Translations under genes and position numbers: made by a program
In this document: piece after piece, positions 1-5,093 of the stretch
Position numbering within the stretch: the first letter of the stretch is position 1
Layout of the letters: each line of letters begins with the position of its first letter
The notes under the pieces: generated by a model
The model's database searches: none
Told to the model about the DNA's origin: nothing
Seen by the model: only the letters and a program-made list of their open reading frames with translations
Origin: Pseudomonadota bacterium
GTDB lineage: Bacteria > Myxococcota_A > Polyangia > Polyangiales > Polyangiaceae
Direction: 5' to 3'
Assembly: GCA_023411445.1 (NCBI GenBank)
Contig: JAEYOT010000166.1
Location: 1 to 6,218 of the forward strand
DNA: 6,218 nt

Positions 1-782
1 CGGGTAAACTCGTGCCCTGGCAGCACCAGTTGGAAGTAGCGCGCCTGAGAGGTGTTGATGATGCGCCAGCGCTGCCGCAAACCCGAGCGCGCGTGAATCG
101 TGGGGAACTGCCGCCCGTTCACCAAGATCACGTTACCTTCGCGACCGAACAGCGTGCCGAGCCCGCCGCCAGAGTCCGCCGGCGCGAGCCTGCCATCAGC
201 TTCCAGTGCGATGTCGCTCAGCACCAGCACCAGCTCGTCGCCGAGCCCCTCCGGCTCGGCGGGGTCGTCTACGATCAGCGGCCCATACAAGCCGGCTGCC
301 ACTTGCGCGGCGGAGTTGAAGTGCGGGTGGTACCAAAACGTGCCCGCATCCGGCAGCGTGAACGAGTACTCGAACGTGCCACCCGGCGGCACCGCGGGCT
401 GTCCGTGCCCGGGCGCGCCATCCATGGCGGCGGGGATGCGTAGGCCATGCCAGTGGATGGTCGTCTCCTCCGGCAGCGAGTTCTTGAAATGAACGACTAG
501 CCGATCGCCCACCTTGGCCCGTAAGAGGGGCCCGGGGATGTCACCGTTGTAGGTCCACGCCGGCGTAGTGGTGCCCGGCAGGAGCGAGACGTCGCTCACG
601 CGCGCCTCGAGGTTCAGCTCGAGCACGTGCGGGTCCGAGCTTAGGTCCGCCGGCAGTGGGAGCGCGACCTCGGACGAGAAGCGCTCCGGCTGGCGTGTTG
701 CCTCCGGTGACCCGCCGCACGCCGCGAGCAGCAGCACGAAGGCGAGCGAGCACGAGTGACTTGCGCTATAGCTTCTGTTCAT
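1..782 (-). CDS. Lipoprotein multicopper oxidase (laccase/CopA-like), N-terminal part, cut by window edge
   Basis: The minus strand is open from 782 to the left edge (260 complete residues, no stop). The N-terminus has a short basic stretch, a hydrophobic core and lipobox LLLAAC with Cys22, so a lipid-anchored exported protein is expected. Cupredoxin domain 1 (about residues 52-172) has the typical YNGDIPGP entry, HWHG at 110-113 and WYHPH at 150-154, the copper ligand pairs contributed by domain 1 to the type 2/type 3 trinuclear centre. Domain 2 begins near residue 217 (VNGRQFP, then QRWRIINTS). Spacing fits three-domain oxidases; the C-terminal domain with the type 1 site and remaining ligands lies outside. 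Family members oxidise phenols, Cu(I) or other substrates with O2; the substrate cannot be read here. The start is ATG 782; an in-frame GTG at 791 would give a more basic N-terminus (MRRMNRS). Both overlap the divergent regulator. It is not a NirK-type nitrite reductase by motif. Confidence 0.9.
   Translation of the reverse strand, partial: MNRSYSASHSCSLAFVLLLAACGGSPEATRQPERFSSEVALPLPADLSSDPHVLELNLEARVSDVSLLPGTTTPAWTYNGDIPGPLLRAKVGDRLVVHFKNSLPEETTIHWHGLRIPAAMDGAPGHGQPAVPPGGTFEYSFTLPDAGTFWYHPHFNSAAQVAAGLYGPLIVDDPAEPEGLGDELVLVLSDIALEADGRLAPADSGGGLGTLFGREGNVILVNGRQFPTIHARSGLRQRWRIINTSQARYFQLVLPGHEFT
767..772 (+). promoter_or_regulatory. Candidate -10 box (TATAGC) for leaderless nsrR-like mRNA
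   Basis: TATAGC ends 8 nt before the ATG at 781, so a sigma-70-type start would fall at or next to the A of the ATG. It lies within an 8-bp palindrome GCTATAGC (765-772). No convincing -35 box is visible. The site is inside the first codons of the divergent oxidase gene. Similar boxes precede two other genes in this window. Confidence 0.4.
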
Positions 783-1215
783 GCGCCTCACGGTCCAGAG
801 CGACTACAGCCTGCGCGTGCTGATCTTCGTCGCGGCGAAGCGGGGCGAGCTGTCGACCATCCCCGAGATCGCCGAGGCGTACGACATCTCTCGCGCGCAC
901 TTGATGAAGGTGGTGCACCACCTCGGCAAGCTGGGCTACCTCAGCACCGTGCGCGGCCGCAGCGGTGGCATCCGTTTGGCCAAGCCGCCGACGGAGATCT
1001 GCATCGGCAAAGTGGTGCGCAGCACGGAAGAGAGCCTCGCGCTGGTGCCCTGTTTGGCGCAGGGAGATGGCTGCCGCATCGAGAGCGCTTGTCGCCTGAA
1101 GGGCATGCTGAGCGAGGCGCTCGGCTCCTTCTTCCAAGTGTTGGACCGCTACACGTTGGCGGACATCGTAGATGGGCAGGCCGTGCCGCTGCGCCGCTTG
1201 CTCCAGCTGGTCTGA
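781..1215 (+). CDS. nsrR: NsrR-like Rrf2-family iron-sulfur transcriptional regulator
   Basis: Complete 144-residue protein, the usual Rrf2 length. It starts MRLTVQSDYSLR, matching the NsrR N-terminus. A winged helix-turn-helix covers about residues 25-66, with wing GRSGGIRL. Three cysteines that could hold an Fe-S cluster are Cys91, Cys98 and Cys104 (the last in ACRLK), and Asp8 is present at the position that supplies the fourth ligand in Streptomyces NsrR. The C-terminal YTLADIV is also NsrR-like. NsrR proteins bind a nitric-oxide-sensitive cluster and usually repress NO-detoxification or denitrification genes; that role here is inferred by homology. The Cys spacing (x6, then x5) is two residues longer in the first gap than in E. 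coli NsrR as I recall it. No Shine-Dalgarno precedes the ATG; a TATAGC box 8 nt upstream suggests leaderless transcription. It is divergent from the multicopper oxidase with overlapping starts. IscR or another Rrf2 member is a less likely alternative. Confidence 0.88.
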   Translation: MRLTVQSDYSLRVLIFVAAKRGELSTIPEIAEAYDISRAHLMKVVHHLGKLGYLSTVRGRSGGIRLAKPPTEICIGKVVRSTEESLALVPCLAQGDGCRIESACRLKGMLSEALGSFFQVLDRYTLADIVDGQAVPLRRLLQLV

Positions 1216-1255
1216 GCCGAGGCAATTTCCTCGCAGATTCGCGGCGTTGTGCGCA

Positions 1256-1278
1256 AACATCTATCTAATATCGATGTT
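1256..1278. promoter_or_regulatory. NsrR-like operator: 23-bp AT-rich inverted repeat
   Basis: Outer arms AACATC (1256-1261) and GATGTT (1273-1278) are perfectly complementary. Treated as an 11-1-11 repeat centred on A1267, 9 of 11 pairs are symmetric, mismatching at pairs 7 and 10. This geometry and the AA-AT---AT flavour resemble the NsrR consensus (AAGATGCATTT and its mirror). The element is strikingly AT-rich against its GC-rich surroundings and starts 41 nt after the nsrR-like stop codon. It contains TATCTA and TAATAT, which could serve as -10 elements on the plus strand, with TTGTGC (1247-1252) upstream at non-ideal spacing. The controlled gene is unclear: ArgD lies 317 bp downstream, or the site could act on minus-strand transcription toward the oxidase. 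Binding by the neighbouring regulator is inference. Confidence 0.55.
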
Positions 1279-1430
1279 ATGCCACCTTCCGCTGCTGACG
1301 GCAAGACTGTTCCTCCATCAGGCTGCAGGGACGGCCGTGCGCCCTGCTCCGGCGCGCGCTGGCGGTCGGCCTCAGCAGAGGAGCTGCCGGCGTAGGCCAG
1401 ACGCAAACGTCGAGCGCCGCCGTGGCGACT

Positions 1431-1452
1431 CGAGCTCCTCGCTAGGAGCTTG
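1431..1452 (+). other. Hairpin in the argD leader
   Basis: Arms CGAGCTCCT (1431-1439) and AGGAGCTTG (1444-1452) can pair over 9 bp, with one G-U, around a CGCT loop. There is no T-rich tail on either strand, so it is not a standard intrinsic terminator. It could fold in the leader RNA of argD or be incidental. Confidence 0.4.
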
Positions 1453-1595
1453 CACGCGGCGGCGCGTCGTCGCACGCGGTGAGCCTCACCGCGCGACCTA
1501 AAGCCGCCACGGAAGCCAGCTGCAAGGCAAGCAGCGAAGCGGCAGCCCAACCACGCGAGCTGTCGCTCATGCTAGCGTCGCGGCGCAAGAGCACC

Positions 1596-2813
1596 ATGCT
1601 GGAACCAGGTTCGCCACAACCGCAAACGTTCTCCGACTTTCCGACTCAGGCGCTGATGCCGATAGCAGCGCGCCCCGAGCTGGTGTTCGTGCGTGGCGAG
1701 GGCTCTTGGCTGTTCGACAGCACCGGCAAGGGTTATTTGGATTTCGTACAGGGCTGGGCCGTCAACAGCTTGGGTCACGCTCCGGCGGCGATCCAGCGCG
1801 CGCTGCTCGAGCAGTCGCGGCTGCTGCTCAACCCGAGCCCGGCGTTCTTCAATGGGCCGAGCGCGGCTCTGGCCCGGCGGCTCGTGGAGCGCTCCTGCTT
1901 CGATCGCGTGTTTTTCGCCAGCACCGGAGCGGAAGCTAACGAGGGCGCGGTGAAGCTGGCGCGCAAATGGGGCAGCCTGCAGCGCGGCGGCGCCTACGAG
2001 ATCATCACCTTTCGCGACGCCTTCCACGGCCGCTCGCTGGCGATGATGGCAGCCTCCGGCAAGCCGGGCTGGGATCAACTGTTCGAGCCCAAGGTGCCCG
2101 GCTTCCCCAAGGCCACCTTGAACGATCTGGCCTCGGTGGAAGCGCTCGTCAACGAGCGCACGGTCGCGGTCATGCTCGAGCCCATCCAGGGCGAAGGCGG
2201 GGTGGTGCCGGCCAGCGACCGCTTCTTGCAAGAGCTGCGAGAGCTGACTCGCGCGCGCGGCCTCTTGCTGATGGTGGACGAGGTGCAGACCGGCATGGGG
2301 CGCACGGGGCGTTTGTTCTGCCACGAGCACGCCGGGATCGAGCCGGACGTCATGACGCTGGGCAAGGGTATCGGCGGCGGAGTGCCGCTCGCCGCTTTGC
2401 TGGCGAAAGAAGAGGTGTGCTGCTTCGCGCCCGGCGACCAAGGAGGCACGTACAACGGCAACCCGCTCATGACCGCGGTGGGGCTGGCGGTGGCGGACGT
2501 GCTCACGGCGCCCGGCTTCCTGCAGGGCGTCGCGGAGCGAGGTGAGCTGCTCCGCGCGAAGCTCAGCGAGCTCAGCGCCGAGCTCGGCCTGGGCGAGGTG
2601 CGCGGCCGCGGCTTGCTGCTGGCGCTGGACACGCGAGAGCCGATCGCCGCGCAGGTGGTGGAGCTTGCCCGCTCGTTGGGGCTGCTGCTCAACGCGTGCC
2701 GACCGGCAACGCTACGCTTCATGCCGGCGCTCACGGTGTCAGACGACGAGATCCGGCAGATGGTGAGCCTGCTGCGTGAGGCGCTCACGCGACTGAAGGG
2801 CGAGGCGAGCTAG
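1596..2813 (+). CDS. argD: Acetylornithine-type aminotransferase (class III, PLP-dependent), ArgD-like
   Basis: From ATG 1596 the protein has 405 residues, the length of E. coli ArgD. Fold-type I, class III hallmarks in order: [11 protein letters not shown] entry near 31, [13 protein letters not shown] (111-123) for the PLP phosphate region, FHGRS (143-147), EPIQGEGG (195-202), [11 protein letters not shown] (228-238) with the PLP-binding Asp228, the Schiff-base Lys257 in TLGKGIGGG, and GGTYNGNP (283-290). ArgD converts N-acetylglutamate semialdehyde and glutamate to N-acetylornithine and 2-oxoglutarate in arginine synthesis; relatives act on succinylornithine or other omega-amines, so the exact substrate is inferred. 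Phrases such as [35 protein letters not shown] and [16 protein letters not shown] resemble beta-proteobacterial (Burkholderia-type) ArgD from memory. Start choice: family proteins begin close to ATG 1596, with weak AAGAG at 1587-1591; ATG 1569 and GTG 1479 are in-frame alternatives. No other arginine gene is present. The stop overlaps the convergent gene. Confidence 0.88.
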   Translation: MLEPGSPQPQTFSDFPTQALMPIAARPELVFVRGEGSWLFDSTGKGYLDFVQGWAVNSLGHAPAAIQRALLEQSRLLLNPSPAFFNGPSAALARRLVERSCFDRVFFASTGAEANEGAVKLARKWGSLQRGGAYEIITFRDAFHGRSLAMMAASGKPGWDQLFEPKVPGFPKATLNDLASVEALVNERTVAVMLEPIQGEGGVVPASDRFLQELRELTRARGLLLMVDEVQTGMGRTGRLFCHEHAGIEPDVMTLGKGIGGGVPLAALLAKEEVCCFAPGDQGGTYNGNPLMTAVGLAVADVLTAPGFLQGVAERGELLRAKLSELSAELGLGEVRGRGLLLALDTREPIAAQVVELARSLGLLLNACRPATLRFMPALTVSDDEIRQMVSLLREALTRLKGEAS

Positions 2814-3925
2814 GGCTTGCAGACGCGCAGCGCCTGCGCCAAGCGCTGCACGCCGCGCTCGATCTCGCCCTCCGGTACGGCGGAGTAGCAGAGCCGGAGC
2901 GCCGCCTTCCCTCGCCCGAGCGCCCGAAACGAGCTCCCCGGATCGAAGCTCACGCCGCGCTCGACGGCGGCGCGCAGCAGCGCTCGCTCCTGAAAGCCCC
3001 GCTCCGACTCCAGCCACAGGGAGAAGCCGCCCAGCGGCGGCGTGAAGCGAAAGTCCGGCAAGAGCCGGCGCACCACCGCCTGCAGTACGCCCAGCTTGCG
3101 GCGGTAGCGCCGCCGGGCTCGCTCTTTCAGGCGCTCGAGCCGTCCCCCTTTCAGGTACTCGATCAAGAGAGCCTGGGTCAGACCGTTCGCTTGCAGATCC
3201 TGCGTCTGCTTACGGCGCAGCGCCTTGGCCGAGAGGCGGCGCGGCGGCACCAGCCAGCCGATGCGCAGGCCTGGGCACAGCGTCTTGGAGAACGTGCCGA
3301 TGTGAAACACCCGCTCGGGCGCATCAGCCAGCAGCGGGCGGGTTTCCACGCCGTCGAAGCTCGTGCCTTCGTAGGCGTCGTCCTCCAGCACGTAGCCGCG
3401 ATGGCGTCGCGCGCGATGCAGCAGAGCGGTGCGCTCGTCCTCCGTCATGCGCTGGCCGCGCGGGTTGCCGACAGCTGGCATCACGTAATAGAGCGGCGCC
3501 CGCTGCTCCAAGCTCACGAGCTCCGCGCCCGCCGCGCGGAAGGCGTCGAGCGCCCCCGGGTAACTCTCGGCGTCCACCCCGATTGCGCGCCGCTGTGGCG
3601 CGGCCGACAGCGCGAGCAGCACCGCCTGCTGCGCGCCGCTGGTGATGATGACGTCCTCCGCGTCCACCTGCGCGCCGCGCTGCCGCAGCCGACCAGCGAC
3701 ATAATCACGAAGATCACCGGAGCCCTCGGGCCAACCGTACTGTAGCGCCACGCGACCATGCGCGGTCAGTGCGCTCAAGAACGCCTCAGCCAGGTCTCGC
3801 TTGGGAAACAGCGCCGGATCTGGCAAACCGCCCGCAAACGAGATCAAGCCTGGCTTGGCTGCAGCCCGGCGCGTCAGCCGCTCCGCCGCGCTCAGGCCAG
3901 GCGGCGACCGATCACTTTCCGACAT
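2810..3925 (-). CDS. Class I/II PLP-dependent aminotransferase (LysN / MocR catalytic-domain type)
   Basis: 371 residues from ATG 3925. It shows the family N-terminal [14 protein letters not shown] (28-41), [13 protein letters not shown] (61-73), [12 protein letters not shown] (95-106), GNPRG (153-157) with the PLP-contacting Asn, the Asp/Tyr pair in EDDAYEG (181-187), the Schiff-base Lys214 in [14 protein letters not shown], and the carboxylate-binding Arg344 in LRLCYS. This is the fold-type I aminotransferase branch including 2-aminoadipate aminotransferase (LysN) and the C-terminal half of MocR regulators. It lacks the N-terminal GntR-type winged helix, so it is an enzyme rather than a MocR regulator; the amino-acid substrate is not readable. 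An in-frame TTG at 3943 would add six residues and lies only 13 nt after the upstream gene's stop. Neither start has a strong Shine-Dalgarno. It follows the Cys-motif membrane protein on the same strand, perhaps as a two-gene operon, and its TAG overlaps the argD TAG in CTAG. Confidence 0.88.
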   Translation of the reverse strand: MSESDRSPPGLSAAERLTRRAAAKPGLISFAGGLPDPALFPKRDLAEAFLSALTAHGRVALQYGWPEGSGDLRDYVAGRLRQRGAQVDAEDVIITSGAQQAVLLALSAAPQRRAIGVDAESYPGALDAFRAAGAELVSLEQRAPLYYVMPAVGNPRGQRMTEDERTALLHRARRHRGYVLEDDAYEGTSFDGVETRPLLADAPERVFHIGTFSKTLCPGLRIGWLVPPRRLSAKALRRKQTQDLQANGLTQALLIEYLKGGRLERLKERARRRYRRKLGVLQAVVRRLLPDFRFTPPLGGFSLWLESERGFQERALLRAAVERGVSFDPGSSFRALGRGKAALRLCYSAVPEGEIERGVQRLAQALRVCKP

Positions 3926-3956
3926 CGCCAGGTAGCGATGCAACGACCGTTCCGCG

Positions 3957-4562
3957 CTACAAATCCAGCCGCAAGCCTAAGCCGCCACCACCGGGCGTGA
4001 GGAACGGCGACAGCGTGGCGGTCGCTGGCACCGGCTCCCGCTTGGCGCCGACGACCAGCAGCGGCACACCGACGCCGACCAACACGACCGAGCTCAAGAG
4101 CGCTCCGTAGATCACCGGATCGTAGGAATCATCGCAGTGTCGACGGCTGCGCGTGTCGTCCGCGCGACAGGCGACCTTGATCAGCGCCGTGAAGCCGGAC
4201 ACCACCAGCGCCGCCGGCGCCAGCGCCACCATCACGATGCCTCCGACCATCATGCCGGTGGAGTGACGCTGCAGCTTTGGTTTCACGACCGGCGGCGGTG
4301 CCACGACGGGCGCAACCGGGTCAGCAGCGGACGGCGGCGCGGGCTCAGCGTCTGCGACAGGCGGCGCCGCGCTGGGCTCCGGTGCTGCGGCCGACGGTGC
4401 TGCGGCCGACGACGCGGTTGCGGAAGGAGCCACGCACTTGCCGTCTTCGCACACGCGATCGCCCTTGCATTCGGTGTCTTTCGTGCACTGCGCCAGCGCG
4501 GGCAGGGAGAACGAAAGCGAGCCAGCCGCGCAGGCCAGACCGAGCAGGGTCGATCGCCACAT
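3957..4562 (-). CDS. Secreted/membrane protein with four-Cys motif, Pro/Ala linker and two membrane segments
   Basis: 201 residues from ATG 4562; no named family recognised. A Sec signal peptide (1-24) ends in PALA before Gln25. Next comes a compact motif QCTKDTECKGDRVCEDGKC with cysteines at 26, 32, 38 and 43, likely two disulfides and similar to short Cys modules on delta-proteobacterial surface proteins. Residues 46-96 are a Pro/Ala/Ser-rich linker that includes a perfect SAAAP duplication. Two hydrophobic segments follow, about 103-127 and 150-172, separated by a charged loop with Cys132 and Cys143. The C-terminus is Gly-rich (TPGGGGLGLRLDL). The protein probably sits in the inner membrane with its Cys module in the periplasm, but topology is inferred. 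A longer open frame runs upstream to 5642, but that part is antisense to the kinase and is not believed. ATG 4562 is chosen because it starts the signal peptide; a TATAGA box ends 6 nt before it. Confidence 0.8.
   Translation of the reverse strand: MWRSTLLGLACAAGSLSFSLPALAQCTKDTECKGDRVCEDGKCVAPSATASSAAAPSAAAPEPSAAPPVADAEPAPPSAADPVAPVVAPPPVVKPKLQRHSTGMMVGGIVMVALAPAALVVSGFTALIKVACRADDTRSRRHCDDSYDPVIYGALLSSVVLVGVGVPLLVVGAKREPVPATATLSPFLTPGGGGLGLRLDL
4381..4410. repeat. Perfect tandem duplication, 2 x 15 bp
   Basis: GGTGCTGCGGCCGAC occurs at 4381-4395 and again at 4396-4410 without a mismatch. It encodes SAAAP-SAAAP in the linker of the minus-strand Cys-motif protein. Being a multiple of three, it changes linker length without breaking the frame, which is typical of slippage in Pro/Ala linkers. 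Confidence 0.9.
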
Positions 4563-4568
4563 AGATCT

Positions 4569-4574
4569 TCTATA
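4569..4574 (-). promoter_or_regulatory. Candidate -10 box (TATAGA) for the Cys-motif protein gene
   Basis: Read on the minus strand, TATAGA is followed by AGATCT and then the ATG at 4562, a 6-nt gap. Transcription from this box would start at or beside the start codon. No clear -35 box is seen. AGAAG overlapping the box is the only Shine-Dalgarno-like sequence. Confidence 0.4.
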
Positions 4575-4652
4575 CAAGCAGAGTTTTCGCCCCTTTTCAC
4601 CCATTTGCGGCCTCCCTATGGGTACCCGGCCACGCCCGTGCCTCTCGCAGGC

Positions 4653-4667
4653 CACGACCATGTCGTG
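4653..4667. promoter_or_regulatory. Small inverted repeat upstream of the broken lipoprotein gene
   Basis: CACGAC (4653-4658), CAT spacer, GTCGTG (4662-4667): 6-bp arms, perfect. It lies 13 nt before the ATG at 4681 in the 118-bp gap between divergent genes, which is a position suited to an operator. The short length means chance cannot be excluded. Confidence 0.3.
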
Positions 4668-4680
4668 AATTGCCGAGAAA

Positions 4681-5085
4681 ATGGAGCGGCACACGGGTGC
4701 TTGGCTTCGTGACAGGCACGCACTTCGGTGGGCCCTCCTCGGCACGCTGCTACTCGGCTCGGGTTGCGCGACCCGCCTCAGCGCAGCTTCATCCTCACGC
4801 GGCACGTGGCGGTGCCGAGCGTCGCTGTGCACGCCACCGGGCTGGAGACGGCGCCGATCCCCGCGCTCGAGCCGACGCCGGCCGTCGATTGCTCCCACGT
4901 GGACGCCACGCAGGAGCCGCTCGGTGAATCCACCACCACCGCGCGGCCGTCTTCGCCGTCGATTACGAGCAAGCGAGCCGGGTGTTCGACATGGCGACCG
5001 AGCAGGGTGTTTTGAAGCTGCCGCTTCGCCTAGCAGCGGACGGCTCCGCTCGCCCCGAGCCTTCGGCTTCCAGATCCTGCTATAG
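4681..5085 (+). pseudogene. Probable frameshifted lipoprotein gene
   Basis: ATG 4681 opens a good lipoprotein signal: LRWALLGTLLLGSGC (residues 15-29), with Cys29. After about 4785 this frame turns into Arg/Pro-rich noise. The next frame then shows strong coding composition over 48 codons (about 4782-4925). My hand count gives GC of 75, 54 and 94 percent at codon positions 1, 2 and 3, and the frame reads SFILTRHVAVPSVAVHATG. From about 4928 to 5043 the third frame takes over (79, 38 and 82 percent) and reads AAVFAVDYEQASRVFDMATE. The end may return to the first frame, stopping at TAG 5083-5085. Each change equals loss of one base. The simplest readings are a decayed lipoprotein of about 135 residues or sequence errors. 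A single minus-strand frame (about 5029 to 4778) also has high third-position GC but lacks ATG or GTG in a useful place. No homolog recognised. Confidence 0.42.
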
Positions 5086-5086
5086 A
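5081..5086 (+). promoter_or_regulatory. Candidate -10 box (TATAGA) for the Ser/Thr kinase gene
   Basis: TATAGA ends 7 nt before the ATG at 5094, so a transcript starting from it would be leaderless or nearly so. GGAG at 5088-5091 lies only 2 nt from the ATG, too close to work as a normal ribosome binding site. The box overlaps the TAG that may end the preceding broken gene. No clear -35 box. Confidence 0.4.
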
Positions 5087-5093
5087 CGGAGAC

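Larger units (their letters stand above)
1216..1595. other. 380-bp region without a convincing gene (leader of argD)
   Basis: Apart from the NsrR-like repeat and the hairpin listed separately, I see a weak stem-loop just after the nsrR-like stop (CGAGG-CAATTT-CCTCG, 1218-1233, no T tract) and only short ORFs. A 39-codon plus ORF begins with the ATG at 1279 and ends at a TAG, and lacks recognisable features. On the minus strand an ORF from 1597 to 1442 (51 residues) has a signal-peptide-like core, [17 protein letters not shown] at residues 17-33, then stops after a short polar tail. It has no homolog I recognise and could be chance or a decayed secreted protein. The in-frame upward extension of argD (GTG at 1479) is Ala/Ser-rich and not conserved in the family. 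Confidence 0.5.

Noticed and set aside
1..782. Copper nitrite reductase (NirK/AniA) as identity of the left-edge gene
   Set aside because: Domain 1 has HWHG and WYHPH trinuclear-centre motifs of multicopper oxidases, not the type 1 copper ligand pattern of NirK.
1279..1398. Short plus-strand ORF starting right after the NsrR-like repeat
   Set aside because: Only 39 codons, with no ribosome binding site, no recognisable motif and weak codon bias. It is attractive only because of its position.
1431..1452. Intrinsic terminator
   Set aside because: The stem is good but neither strand has a T tract after it.
1479..1595. Extended N-terminus of argD from GTG 1479
   Set aside because: The added 39 residues are Ala/Ser-rich and absent from the family, which begins near ATG 1596.
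1572..2441. 289-codon minus-strand frame opposite argD
   Set aside because: The plus strand carries all the class III aminotransferase motifs. The opposite frame is compositionally typical shadow sequence.
2075..2788. 237-codon minus-strand frame opposite argD
   Set aside because: Ser/Pro/Arg-rich antisense shadow with no recognisable domain.
2810..3943. MocR/GntR-type regulator
   Set aside because: There is no N-terminal winged-helix domain; the protein begins directly with the aminotransferase fold.
4778..5029. Minus-strand gene reading LLVIDGEDGRAVVVDSPSG and ending in MKLR
   Set aside because: It has good third-position GC in one frame, but no ATG or GTG before its conserved-looking part (only TTG 4972 or CTG). 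Over 4782-4925 its first codon position is less GC-rich than its second, which fits the plus strand better. Kept as the main alternative to the broken lipoprotein gene.
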